Source: an uncultured Bacteroidales bacterium (GTDB lineage Bacteria; Bacteroidota; Bacteroidia; Bacteroidales; WCHB1-69). Taken from it: a stretch of 23,355 bases of DNA. Position numbers and translations under genes: made by a program. Shown in pieces: positions 1-7,542 of the stretch. The notes below the pieces were generated by a model, which worked only from the letters and a program-made list of their open reading frames with translations, made no database searches and was not told the origin of the DNA. Every line of letters begins with the position of its first letter. Position 1 is the first letter of the stretch. The DNA lies in contig CAMJPH010000034.1 of the NCBI GenBank assembly GCA_946407715.1, positions 1 through 23,355 on the forward strand. Reading direction: 5' to 3'.

Positions 1-2
1 TT

Positions 3-1400
3 GTGGACACCCCTTCCGACAGTATGCAGGCCAGTAATTACTTCAACAATAATCAAGTAAACATGGCAAATGTGCATTTTTGGCTTATCCCGCACGACTC
101 CTACTGGACCCGCGACTACGGCCCGTGGTTTGTCGTTGATGGACAAGATTCCATAAGGGTGATTGACTTCGTCTATAACCGCCCGCAACGTCCGAACGAT
201 GACGCGGCTTTGGAATCTGTGGTTGACTTTATGGGCGTTAGCCGTTACGAGATGCCGCTGGTGCATACTGGTGGCAACTACATGGTTGACGGCTACGGCA
301 CGGCGGCCTCCACCATGTTAGTGTTGCAGGAAAATCCTGCCGAAACGGAGTCCTCCATTTTGTCCATAACCCAAAACTTTCTCGGCATTGACAACTACAT
401 GATTCTTCCCGATCCACTTGGCGAATACATCGCCCACATCGACTGCTGGGGCAAGTTCCTCGATGTCGATAAGGTTCTGATTGGGCAGGTACCGACCAAC
501 GACCCGCATTACAGCAACTATGAAGAAGTGGCCCAGACGTTTGCGGACGCTGTCACACCGTGGGGCAACCACTATCAGGTTTACCGTGTCTATGCCAACC
601 CGAACGCCCATAACGCCACCCCTTACACCAATTCCTTGATTCTTAATGACCATGTTTTTGTGCCCGTGACCGGCAACTCACACGACAATGAGGCCATTGC
701 TGCCTATCAGCAGGCGATGCCCGGCTACACTATCGTGCCCATTATGCAGAGTGATTACACCCCTTGGCTGAGCACTGATGCCTTGCACTGCCGCACCCAC
801 GAATTGGCTGATCCCGGGATGCTGTACTTGAAACATTTCCCATTGTTAGGCGAGGTTTCCCTCAGCGATCCGCTCAACATTTCCGTTACAGTCAAGGCCT
901 TGAGCGGCGCAAATCTGATAACAGACTCGTTGTTAGTATATTTTCGTATCAATCACGGCGATTGGAATTGGTATCCGCTGCAAAATATTTCGGATGATGA
1001 GTACGCGTTTACCTTTACTGCCATAAACTACCTCTATCAACCAGGAGACACAGTGGAGTACTATCTGTATGCCAAGGACGAGTCTGGACGGACAGAAAAG
1101 TATCCTTACATAGGTGCAGCTGATCCGTTTATGTTCCATTTCGGTGGGGTTGGCATAGAGGACATGGATCCGTTGCAGGTGCGTGTATGGCCCAATCCGG
1201 CCAGTGATTTTGTAATCGTGCAAGGCGAAAATCTGGAGGAAATCACCGTCTATAACGCTTTCGGACAGCAAATTGACCATGTTTCTGTTTCTGGGGAAAA
1301 CAACGTGAAGATTTCCTGTAGTCAATGGGCCGCAGGGGTTTATATTCTAAATATTCAGGATAACCAAGGCCGCATGGCTGTGCGGAAGATTTGTCGATAG
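3..1400 (+). CDS. Secreted peptidylarginine/agmatine deiminase family enzyme with T9SS tail (5' partial)
   Basis: The reading frame is open to the left edge, so the N-terminus, including any signal peptide, is missing. The GTG at position 3 is only the first in-window codon that could serve as a start. Residues 1 to about 280 belong to the guanidino-group-modifying superfamily. Visible catalytic elements are RDYGPW (Asp38), HIDCWGKF (His145, Asp147), TPYTNS (Asn210) and ALHCRTHE (nucleophile Cys263). Their spacing matches Asp130, His236, Asp238, Asn297 and Cys351 of Porphyromonas gingivalis PPAD (numbering recalled), which implies about 92 missing residues. An Ig-like region follows (about 285-380), then a type A T9SS sorting domain (about 391-465, with VWPNPAS and AAGVYILN). 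The family hydrolyses guanidino groups to ureido groups plus ammonia. Peptidylarginine is favoured over agmatine by the HCRTHE motif and the secretion tail, but the substrate is inference. The family call is secure. Confidence 0.88.
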   Translation: MDTPSDSMQASNYFNNNQVNMANVHFWLIPHDSYWTRDYGPWFVVDGQDSIRVIDFVYNRPQRPNDDAALESVVDFMGVSRYEMPLVHTGGNYMVDGYGTAASTMLVLQENPAETESSILSITQNFLGIDNYMILPDPLGEYIAHIDCWGKFLDVDKVLIGQVPTNDPHYSNYEEVAQTFADAVTPWGNHYQVYRVYANPNAHNATPYTNSLILNDHVFVPVTGNSHDNEAIAAYQQAMPGYTIVPIMQSDYTPWLSTDALHCRTHELADPGMLYLKHFPLLGEVSLSDPLNISVTVKALSGANLITDSLLVYFRINHGDWNWYPLQNISDDEYAFTFTAINYLYQPGDTVEYYLYAKDESGRTEKYPYIGAADPFMFHFGGVGIEDMDPLQVRVWPNPASDFVIVQGENLEEITVYNAFGQQIDHVSVSGENNVKISCSQWAAGVYILNIQDNQGRMAVRKICR

Positions 1401-1454
1401 AACTTTCTTTTTCTCTTAATTTTTTTCATAATGTTATTGATGGCAAATATTTAT

Positions 1455-1462
1455 TACTTTTG
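1455..1462 (+). promoter_or_regulatory. Bacteroidota -7 promoter box for the T9SS protein gene
   Basis: TACTTTTG fits TAnnTTTG and is followed by C. It lies 25 bases before the ATG at 1488. I see no convincing -33 TTTG at standard spacing. Confidence 0.6.
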
Positions 1463-1487
1463 CCACATCATTTAAAATCTATTGCTT

Positions 1488-3239
1488 ATGAAAAAAGGTT
1501 TACTTTTCTTTTTGTTGATGTTTGCCGCAACCTCTTTTATGTTTGCGCAAACTGTTGTCTTCAGCGACAATTTTGATTCCTACACGGCTGGTAACCATCT
1601 GGCGCAGTCGAATTCGGCCTGGACCACATGGAGTTCCGCGCCAGGTAGTGCTGAAGATGGTGTGATTTCTTCAACACAAGCCGCTTCCGCTCCCAATTCC
1701 CTGTTTATTTCCGGAGAAAACGACCAGCTCTATCCTTTCGGCAACTACACCACAGGGCACTACACCCTCACTTTCAACTATTACGTGACCTCCTCTGGCA
1801 ACGGAGGCTATTTCAACATCCAGCACATCCTGAAAAATCAATGGGCTTTAGAGTGCTATTTCAACAACACTGGCGGTGGTTATCTTAGCGTAGGCGGTTC
1901 TGAATACAATTTCTCCTGCCCTGCCGATGCATGGTTCCCCATTGAGTTTGACGTGGATATGGACAACGACCAAGCTTCCCTTACCGTCAACAACGTGGCT
2001 GTTCACACTTGGCCTTTCCATTATCAGCAGGGCAACACGAACGGCACCAACCAATTGGCGGGTATCAACTTCTACGCTGGTTCCCCTATTGGCAGCACTA
2101 CTTCCGGCACCTATTATGTTGATGATTTTGTTGTGACAGAGGTTTCCGCCGCACAAGTCGGAGGGTTCGCAGTCAATATCGAAAATCTCTCATTCTCCAT
2201 GAATCCAAATGCAACCGCCTCCCAATCTTTTGAAATGAACAACCCTGGTACAGGCAGCACAGACTACTATGTTGTAACCACATACAACATTCCCAACCCA
2301 AATCCGGCATCTACCGGTGTTGTTGATATGCACTATTATCTTGATGATCCCTATACTGCGGTTGGTTGGACTTCTGCCACTGATGTAGATCTCGCTATCG
2401 GTTTCCCCTCCTCTGCTCTTCAACAACATATCGGTAAAACCCTCAATGAAATTGATTTCTTTATGGGTGAAGCTCTCCCCACTGCTAAGATTCGCGTCTA
2501 TGGCATGAACAACTCTCTCCTGCATCCAGGACCCGGTGCTGTAGTCTATGAACAAACATTCACCCCTGATAGCGGATGGAATCACATACAACTCACTACT
2601 CCTTACCTGATTGACGGCAGCGACTTGTGGTTTGGTGTATGGTTCACACAACCCGACGGATCCTACCTCGCTCCTTTGGACGGTGGCATAGCCAACGACT
2701 ACAGCTGCTGGTATAAGGTAGGTTCCACCTGGTACAACCGTTTCACCAACGGATCATACGATTTCAACTTGTGTCTGGGCGGCAAAATTGACGGAACACC
2801 TATTACCCCATGGCTGACTGTGAACCCCGCTGATGGCAACATCAATGCCGGCGCAAATGTTACGGAAACAGTCACAGTCAACTCGAACGGCATGAATGTC
2901 GGCGACACCAAAACTGCTAAACTTCACTGCTTCTCCAGCGACATTGAAAACGGCGAAGTCGAGATTCCCGTCTCCCTGTCCGTTACCGATGTCTCTGTCA
3001 ACGAGTACAACCAAATTGAGGTGAAAGTCTATCCGAACCCCGCAACCAACTTTGTGCAGGTGACCTCCGACCAAATCCAACGTGTGGAAGTCTATAACAT
3101 GATGGGACAACTTGTGTTCGAACAATTCTGCAATGATTCTCACGTCACTATTTCCACCTCCGGTATGGCTCCCGGCACCTACGCCGTGAAAGTGACGGCA
3201 ACCAACGGAACTGTCACCAAACAGGTAGTTGTCAAATAA
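1488..3239 (+). CDS. T9SS-secreted multidomain surface protein, probable carbohydrate-binding or adhesin type
   Basis: The product is 583 aa. ATG 1488 is chosen over the upstream TTG at 1482 because it starts a clean signal peptide (MKKGLLFFLLMFAATSFMFA, cleaved before QTVV). Residues about 25-215 form a Gly/Asn/aromatic-rich, all-beta region with NFDSYTAGN and PNSLFISG. This resembles jelly-roll (concanavalin-like or cleaved-adhesin) domains next to gingipain-type proteins. Residues about 225-440 are a second beta-rich region. Residues about 440-500 have the pattern PWLTVNPADGNINAG, typical of Ig-like or BACON-like linkers in Bacteroidota surface proteins. The last 75 or so residues are a type A T9SS sorting domain (VYPNPATN, YNMMGQ, APGTYAVKV, ending KQVVVK). 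I see no catalytic motif. Export and surface attachment are well supported, but the ligand is unknown. Confidence 0.85.
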   Translation: MKKGLLFFLLMFAATSFMFAQTVVFSDNFDSYTAGNHLAQSNSAWTTWSSAPGSAEDGVISSTQAASAPNSLFISGENDQLYPFGNYTTGHYTLTFNYYVTSSGNGGYFNIQHILKNQWALECYFNNTGGGYLSVGGSEYNFSCPADAWFPIEFDVDMDNDQASLTVNNVAVHTWPFHYQQGNTNGTNQLAGINFYAGSPIGSTTSGTYYVDDFVVTEVSAAQVGGFAVNIENLSFSMNPNATASQSFEMNNPGTGSTDYYVVTTYNIPNPNPASTGVVDMHYYLDDPYTAVGWTSATDVDLAIGFPSSALQQHIGKTLNEIDFFMGEALPTAKIRVYGMNNSLLHPGPGAVVYEQTFTPDSGWNHIQLTTPYLIDGSDLWFGVWFTQPDGSYLAPLDGGIANDYSCWYKVGSTWYNRFTNGSYDFNLCLGGKIDGTPITPWLTVNPADGNINAGANVTETVTVNSNGMNVGDTKTAKLHCFSSDIENGEVEIPVSLSVTDVSVNEYNQIEVKVYPNPATNFVQVTSDQIQRVEVYNMMGQLVFEQFCNDSHVTISTSGMAPGTYAVKVTATNGTVTKQVVVK

Positions 3240-3262
3240 TCCACGACTTATATTGAACTTGC

Positions 3263-3300
3263 AAAAGGGAATGTCAATCCGATTGATGTTCCCTTTTTTT
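3263..3300 (+). terminator. Rho-independent terminator after the T9SS protein gene
   Basis: AAAGGGAA and TTCCCTTT form a stem. It is extended by two G-T wobbles and TCAAT/ATTGA around a CCG loop, and runs into a T7 tract. It starts 24 bases after the stop codon. Confidence 0.9.
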
Positions 3301-3339
3301 ATTTACCCATCGCTTAGTGGCCTGTTGCCTAAAAAATTG

Positions 3340-3347
3340 TATTTTTG
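3340..3347 (+). promoter_or_regulatory. Bacteroidota -7 promoter box for the MORN-repeat gene
   Basis: TATTTTTG fits TAnnTTTG within the extended TTGTAnnTTTGC form. It lies 18 bases before the ATG at 3366 and directly after the preceding terminator, so it opens a new transcription unit. Confidence 0.65.
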
Positions 3348-3365
3348 CCCCCTAAAATTTTAAGA

Positions 3366-4682
3366 ATGAAAAAGATACTTTTGTTATGGCTGTGTGTGGC
3401 GCTAACAGTCGGTCTGTCGGCGCAGGACACGACCAAAACCTACTGGAAAAACGGCAAACTGATGTCCATCGGGGTGCAGAAAAAGGGCGTTGAAGAGGGG
3501 CATTGGATCTATTACCACAACAACGGTTCGAAATGGACGGAAGGAGATTATCGTGGCGGCATCAAGATTGGCGTATGGAGAGTGTGGTACGATGACGGCA
3601 AACTCGGTCAGGAATACCATGCCGACAACGGTCCGTTCAAAAGCTGGTTCCAGTCGGGCAAAGTGGAATCGGAAGGGCAGTTCAAGGACGGCCAGCGCGA
3701 CGGACAATGGACTTTCTATCATCCTAACGGTCAGTTATATAAACAAGTAACGTATATTGGCGACAGTGTCCACGGTCACGTGATAGAGTATTTTGACAAT
3801 GGGGAGAAGTATTTTGAGGGCACTTACGATATGGGGTTGTTAGAGGGCGAAGCCTGTTGGTGGAACCGGGGAGGCAAGAAGGATATGGAGGGCAAGTTGG
3901 TTCATGGATTACAGCAGGGTTTATGGAATTTCTATGATGACGAGGGTCGGCTTGGCAGTGAAGGCAATTTCGAGAACGGTCTGCAACACGGCACTTGGAC
4001 TTACTACTATGAAAACGGAAAAGTTTGGCGCAAAGGCAATTACGTCAATGGAAAACGTGAAGGATTATGGAAAGCCTGGTATGAGGACGGCAAGCTGCAA
4101 CGCGAGGGTGCATTCAAAGACGACAAAGAAAACGGCAAATGGATTGCCTATTTCCATAATGGGAAAATAAAAGATCAGGGTACTTTTAAAGATGCCGTGA
4201 TGGACGGTTTCTGGGAAGGATGGTTCGAAAACGGCTTCAAAAAGTACGAAAACAACTATAAAGCAGGAAAGCTGAACGGACTTTGCATCATGTTTTGGGA
4301 GGAAACTGGCAAGATGCACCGTCAGGGAAAATACACCGACGACTTGAAGAACGGCGTATGGAACGAGTACGCACAGAATGGTCACATCCTCTCCAAAGGC
4401 AAGTATTCCAACGACTTGAAAGAGGGAAAATGGGTGTTTTACAATATGCACGAGAAAAAAATCCGGGAACAGAATTTTGTGCATGACGTGCCCGAAGGGG
4501 CGTTTACCGAATATTACGACAACGGCGTGAAGCATACGCAGGGCGCTTATAAAAACCGGCTGCGCCACGGTAAATGGTCAAGCTGGAACCCGCAGGGGAA
4601 ACTGACTTATAGCGCCATTTTCAATAACGGACATAAAGTGAAAGAAGTCTATGTCACCGACCCCAAAAAGACACCCTTTTAA
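3366..4682 (+). CDS. Exported MORN-repeat (YwqK-like) protein
   Basis: The product is 438 aa. ATG 3366 begins a signal peptide (MKKILLLWLCVALTVGLSAQ); the upstream in-frame start at 3345 lies inside the -7 box and is rejected. The rest is about 16 tandem copies of a 23-24-residue unit of the form G-x-W-x-x-Y-x-x-N-G-K-x-x-x-x-G-x-Y-x-x-G. Examples are GTWTYYYENGKVWRKGNY and GKWIAYFHNGKIKDQGTF. This is the MORN_2 / YwqK variant common in Bacteroidota. Databases often label such proteins 'toxin-antitoxin system YwqK antitoxin', but nothing here supports a TA role: there is no partner toxin, and the protein is exported. A beta-repeat scaffold in the periplasm or at the surface is the safest description. 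The fold is certain, the function unknown. Confidence 0.9.
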   Translation: MKKILLLWLCVALTVGLSAQDTTKTYWKNGKLMSIGVQKKGVEEGHWIYYHNNGSKWTEGDYRGGIKIGVWRVWYDDGKLGQEYHADNGPFKSWFQSGKVESEGQFKDGQRDGQWTFYHPNGQLYKQVTYIGDSVHGHVIEYFDNGEKYFEGTYDMGLLEGEACWWNRGGKKDMEGKLVHGLQQGLWNFYDDEGRLGSEGNFENGLQHGTWTYYYENGKVWRKGNYVNGKREGLWKAWYEDGKLQREGAFKDDKENGKWIAYFHNGKIKDQGTFKDAVMDGFWEGWFENGFKKYENNYKAGKLNGLCIMFWEETGKMHRQGKYTDDLKNGVWNEYAQNGHILSKGKYSNDLKEGKWVFYNMHEKKIREQNFVHDVPEGAFTEYYDNGVKHTQGAYKNRLRHGKWSSWNPQGKLTYSAIFNNGHKVKEVYVTDPKKTPF

Positions 4683-4746
4683 TCTGTTAAAAAAACATAA
4701 ATCCCTGCGTGAGTTGGTTGGGGAGTCCAAGTTAAAAATAGTGAAT

Positions 4747-5385
4747 ATGGAGATTAAAACGTTTCATTTCAATCCGATTATGGTGAACACCTATATCTTG
4801 TCGGATGAGACTGGCGAGGCGGTGATTGTGGATCCGGGCAATTGTCAGATGTATGAAGACGAGCAGATCCGCGAATATGTTGCCTCCAAGAAGTTGAAAA
4901 TCAAATACCTCATCAACACGCATCCGCACATCGACCATATTGCTGGAAACCCATGGTGCGTGGCGGAATATCATCCGCAGGTGTTGATGCATGAGGCAGG
5001 GATGCCGATTTACAAAAAGGCACGCGCATACGCCGCCGCTTTCGGATTGGAAGTGGAGAACATGCCCGAACCTGACCACTATTTGAAGGAAGGCGATATG
5101 GTGACGTTTGGAAACCAGCATCTTAAAGTGCTATACACCCCCGGGCACTGTGACGGCAGCATCTGTTTATACAGTGCTGATAACAAATTGATACTCACTG
5201 GAGATCTGATTTTTGAGCTGAGTGTCGGGCGCAGCGACTTGCCCACTGGAAACGAAGCGTTACTGCAACAGAGCATCCGTGAGAAAATCCTCACTCTCGA
5301 CGATGAGGTGACGATACTTTCCGGTCACGGCGACCCTACCGCAGTGGGACGGGAACGGAAGGGGAATCCGTATTTGATGGGGTGA
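4747..5385 (+). CDS. MBL-fold metallo-hydrolase, glyoxalase II-like
   Basis: The product is 212 aa. ATG 4747 is preferred because it starts the canonical first strand (MEIKTFHFNPIMVNTYIL). The longer frame from 4651 would overlap the preceding gene and adds an unrelated tail. Metal-binding signatures are complete: THPHIDH (His59, His61, Asp63, His64), PGH (His134), TGD (Asp153) and SGHGD (His194). This is the two-metal layout of hydroxyacylglutathione hydrolase-like proteins. Length and lack of extra domains match the short cytoplasmic MBL hydrolases next to central metabolism genes in Bacteroidota. The substrate, probably a thioester, cannot be fixed from sequence. It lies 64 bases after the MORN gene and 62 before folE without a visible promoter or terminator, so the three may be cotranscribed. 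Confidence 0.9.
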   Translation: MEIKTFHFNPIMVNTYILSDETGEAVIVDPGNCQMYEDEQIREYVASKKLKIKYLINTHPHIDHIAGNPWCVAEYHPQVLMHEAGMPIYKKARAYAAAFGLEVENMPEPDHYLKEGDMVTFGNQHLKVLYTPGHCDGSICLYSADNKLILTGDLIFELSVGRSDLPTGNEALLQQSIREKILTLDDEVTILSGHGDPTAVGRERKGNPYLMG

Positions 5386-5400
5386 ATGGGGGGAAGAGAA

Positions 5401-5417
5401 GATAAGAGGATAAGAGG
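5401..5417. repeat. Short purine-rich tandem repeat upstream of folE
   Basis: Two adjacent copies of GATAAGAG (5401-5408 and 5409-5416) sit in a purine-rich spacer between the MBL hydrolase stop and the folE start. It is the same kind of low-complexity spacer as the 7-bp tracts at 14381 and 19274, but with 8-bp period. Confidence 0.5.
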
Positions 5418-5447
5418 TTGTAATTAGGATAAATTAACATTATTAAT

Positions 5448-6041
5448 ATGAGTCAAGTTCCGACTTTTTCAGAAGAAAATTTAGAAAATTTAGCATTCCA
5501 TTACAAAGAGATATTGAAGGGTTTAGGGGAAAACCCTGAACGGGAGGGTTTGTTGAAAACCCCGATGCGCGTGGCGAAGGCTATGGACTTCTTGACGCAC
5601 GGTTACCGCCAGGATCCGAAGGCGATTCTCGAAAGCGCCTTGTTCCACGAGGATTACAAACAGATTGTGGTGGTGAAGGACATCGAGATTTATTCGCTGT
5701 GCGAGCATCATCTGCTGCCGTTTTTCGGGAAGGCGCACATCGGCTACATCCCGAATGGCACAATTGTGGGGTTGAGCAAAATCCCTCGTGTGGTGGAGTG
5801 TTATGCCCGTCGGCTACAGCTGCAGGAGCGTCTCACCTCCCAAATCAAGGACTGCCTGCAGGATGTGCTGAACCCGCTCGGCGTGGCCGTGGTCATTGAG
5901 GCGCAGCACCTTTGCATGTCGATGCGCGGCATCCAGAAGCAGAACTCCGTGACCACCACATCGGAGTTCACCGGCGCGTTCCTCAAAAACGAGAACACCC
6001 GACAGGAGTTCATGCACCTCATCGGGGCCGACCTACATTGA
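5448..6041 (+). CDS. folE: GTP cyclohydrolase I (type IA)
   Basis: The product is 197 aa. It converts GTP to 7,8-dihydroneopterin triphosphate, the first step to tetrahydrofolate and, through QueD, to queuosine. Zinc ligands are Cys85 and His88 ([12 protein letters not shown]) and Cys156 ([10 protein letters not shown]). Each is offset by exactly 25 residues from Cys110, His113 and Cys181 of the E. coli enzyme, so the register is unambiguous. VGLSKIPR, the [11 protein letters not shown] helix and the closing TSEFTGAF are also canonical. The start at 5448 gives the normal short N-terminus seen in Bacteroidota. No Shine-Dalgarno sequence or TAnnTTTG box lies in the 62-base spacer, so transcription may come through from the MBL gene. 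It converges on gcvH across the palindrome at 6084. Confidence 0.97.
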   Translation: MSQVPTFSEENLENLAFHYKEILKGLGENPEREGLLKTPMRVAKAMDFLTHGYRQDPKAILESALFHEDYKQIVVVKDIEIYSLCEHHLLPFFGKAHIGYIPNGTIVGLSKIPRVVECYARRLQLQERLTSQIKDCLQDVLNPLGVAVVIEAQHLCMSMRGIQKQNSVTTTSEFTGAFLKNENTRQEFMHLIGADLH

Positions 6042-6076
6042 TATTGGTTGATTCAAAGTTACGGTAACGTATGTAT

Positions 6077-6111
6077 AAAAAACGTAGAGACGCAAAATTT
6101 TGCGTCTCTAC
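6077..6111 (-). terminator. Palindromic terminator of the pyrH-frr-gcvH operon
   Basis: A perfect palindrome occupies 6084-6111, with 14-base arms (GTAGAGACGCAAAA and its exact complement) and no spacer. On the minus strand it is followed by C-G and six T (complement of 6077-6082), giving an intrinsic terminator 33 bases after the gcvH stop. On the plus strand no U-tract follows, so termination of folE here is less certain. Confidence 0.75.
6084..6111. repeat. Perfect 28-bp palindromic intergenic element
   Basis: The arms are GTAGAGACGCAAAA and TTTTGCGTCTCTAC. A diverged second copy is at 23072-23098, sharing 13 consecutive bases (TAGAGACGCAAAA). From memory, palindromes built around GAGACGC...GCGTCTC recur between genes in some Bacteroidota and cyanobacterial genomes. 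Its two occurrences here fit a dispersed, REP/MITE-like repeat reused as a terminator. Confidence 0.75.
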
Positions 6112-6144
6112 TGCCAATGTAATGAAAAAAATCAGCAAGGTTTT

Positions 6145-6522
6145 TTATCCCAACATAGCGGTGTAAGCGGCAGCGTCCATCAGGTCAGCCACTTGTGCTG
6201 GATCTGTCATTTTGATTTTAACAATCCAGCCTTCGCCGTAAGGATCACTGTTCACAAGAGCGGGTTCACCTTCGAGAGCCTCGTTAAACTCTACGATTTC
6301 TCCACCAACAGGCAACAGCAGGTCGGCAACGGTCTTCACAGCTTCAATAGAGCCGAAAACCTCGTCTTTGTCCAGCGTCTCACCCACAGAAGGGATGTCG
6401 AGGAACACGATGTCACCTAATTCGTTAGCAGCATGTGCGGTGATACCTACCAATGCAAATTCACCATCCACTTTCAACCATTCGTGGTCTTGGGAATACT
6501 TCAAATTTTCGGGAATATTCAT
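6145..6522 (-). CDS. gcvH: Glycine cleavage system H protein
   Basis: The product is 125 aa. It is the lipoylated carrier that shuttles the methylamine group between the P, T and L proteins of glycine cleavage. The lipoylation site is Lys63 in [12 protein letters not shown], equivalent to Lys64 of E. coli GcvH. The N-terminal [12 protein letters not shown] and the downstream [14 protein letters not shown] are signatures of the hammerhead barrel. No other gcv gene is in the window. It is the last gene of the pyrH operon, 24 bases after frr, and terminates at the palindrome. H proteins may also serve as lipoyl relays in lipoate metabolism, so its isolation from gcvP and gcvT is not odd. Confidence 0.97.
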   Translation of the reverse strand: MNIPENLKYSQDHEWLKVDGEFALVGITAHAANELGDIVFLDIPSVGETLDKDEVFGSIEAVKTVADLLLPVGGEIVEFNEALEGEPALVNSDPYGEGWIVKIKMTDPAQVADLMDAAAYTAMLG

Positions 6523-6546
6523 ACTTTTAAGTTTATAAATGAAAAA

Positions 6547-7104
6547 TTAAACGGTCATAATTTCTTTCTCTTTGGCCTCCATGATTTTATCCACCTTGCT
6601 GATGGCTTCATCGGTGGCTTTTTGGATGTCGGTTTCCAGTTTTTTGACAGCATCCTCTTCCACGCCGTCATCTTTGAGCTTTTTGGCATCGTCATTGGCG
6701 GTGCGGCGGATATTGCGAATGGCCACTTTGGTTTGCTCGGCATCTTGTTTGGCTTTCTTCACCAACTCTTTACGACGCTCCTCTGTCGGGGCGGGAATCA
6801 CCAAACGGATGAATTCCCCATTGTTTTGCGGGGTCACACCGATGTTGGCAGCAAGGATTGCCTTCTCAATCACGGGCAGCATGTTACGTTCCCAGGGTTG
6901 GATGACGATTTGGTGAGCGTCAGGGGTGTTCACATTGGCCACCTGGTCGATGGGCGTTGGGTTTCCGTAGTAATCCACCTTGATGCCGTCTAACATTTGC
7001 GGGGAGGCCTTGCCGGCGCGCACTTTCTGCAGTTCCTTGTCAAAATGCGCCACTGTGGCGTTCATACTATCTTTTGCTTGTTTCAAGCAGGTTTGTGTAT
7101 CCAT
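6547..7104 (-). CDS. frr: Ribosome recycling factor
   Basis: The product is 185 aa, the same length as the E. coli protein. It splits post-termination ribosomes together with EF-G. The three-helix-bundle domain and hinge are recognisable: ELQKVRAGKASPQMLDGI near the N-terminus, YYGNPTPIDQVANV, IQPWERNML, and the C-terminal long helices with PAPTEERRKELVKKAKQ and RNIRRTANDDAKKLK. ATG 7104 gives the expected start. It lies 11 bases after the small two-TM gene and 24 bases before gcvH on the same strand. The pyrH-frr proximity is conserved widely in bacteria, although here a small membrane gene separates them. Confidence 0.97.
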   Translation of the reverse strand: MDTQTCLKQAKDSMNATVAHFDKELQKVRAGKASPQMLDGIKVDYYGNPTPIDQVANVNTPDAHQIVIQPWERNMLPVIEKAILAANIGVTPQNNGEFIRLVIPAPTEERRKELVKKAKQDAEQTKVAIRNIRRTANDDAKKLKDDGVEEDAVKKLETDIQKATDEAISKVDKIMEAKEKEIMTV

Positions 7105-7115
7105 AATGTTGATTT

Positions 7116-7535
7116 TTAATCTATTAAGTTACTGTTTCTTTCTTCGTTATCTTCTTCAGAAGTTTCCTCGGAATTATTCTCTTCAGTCTTGGCCATTTCC
7201 GCTTTGAGGTTCTCTATTTCGCGAAGCTGCATCAGACGCATTTTCTTCAAAGAGGTTAATTCTTTCTCCTTATACGATTTTGTCCACTTATAGACAATCA
7301 TATAATGTAAAATAATCGCCAACAACCAAACAATCAACAAGAAGAGGATAGCTTTCAAAAAAGTGATTTCTCCACTGTCTTTGAATAGAAAATACCACAC
7401 CACCCACAAGAAAGCGTTGGAAAGAATGAAAATGGCAAGGTGGATTTTGAAAGAGGTTCTCCGAGCCGCCATTTTCGCCAATTTGGCTTCCTCTTCGGGA
7501 GTGATTTCGGGAATGTTGGGGGTATTGTCGGCCAT
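7116..7535 (-). CDS. Small two-transmembrane (2TM domain) protein
   Basis: The product is 139 aa. ATG 7535 is chosen because it leaves a 7-base gap to pyrH; the longer frame to 7562 would overlap pyrH's end. Layout: residues 10-30 are charged and probably cytoplasmic (EEEAKLAKMAARRTSFK), TM helix 1 spans about 32-51, a short loop contains DSGE, and TM helix 2 spans about 59-82. Residues 85-118 are a basic, coiled-coil-like segment, and 119-139 an acidic, Asn/Glu/Ser-rich tail. This fits the uncharacterised 2TM domain family (PF13239) common in Bacteroidota. I recognise no catalytic residues. Its location inside the pyrH-frr operon suggests co-expression with translation and nucleotide genes, but no function can be inferred. 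Confidence 0.8.
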   Translation of the reverse strand: MADNTPNIPEITPEEEAKLAKMAARRTSFKIHLAIFILSNAFLWVVWYFLFKDSGEITFLKAILFLLIVWLLAIILHYMIVYKWTKSYKEKELTSLKKMRLMQLREIENLKAEMAKTEENNSEETSEEDNEERNSNLID

Positions 7536-7542
7536 AATGTTT

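Noticed and set aside
4065..4568. 167-codon minus-strand frame in the MORN gene
   Set aside because: Antisense shadow of repeated sense codons; no promoter or family resemblance.
3366..4682. Toxin-antitoxin module based on the YwqK-like label
   Set aside because: The protein has a signal peptide and there is no candidate toxin next to it.
4651..4746. Extended N-terminus of the MBL hydrolase
   Set aside because: It overlaps the MORN gene and adds a Lys/Leu-rich tail absent from the family; ATG 4747 begins the fold.
6433..6993. 186-codon plus-strand frame antisense to frr
   Set aside because: It lies opposite frr and gcvH, both certain genes, and shows no family resemblance; it reflects codon bias of the sense genes.
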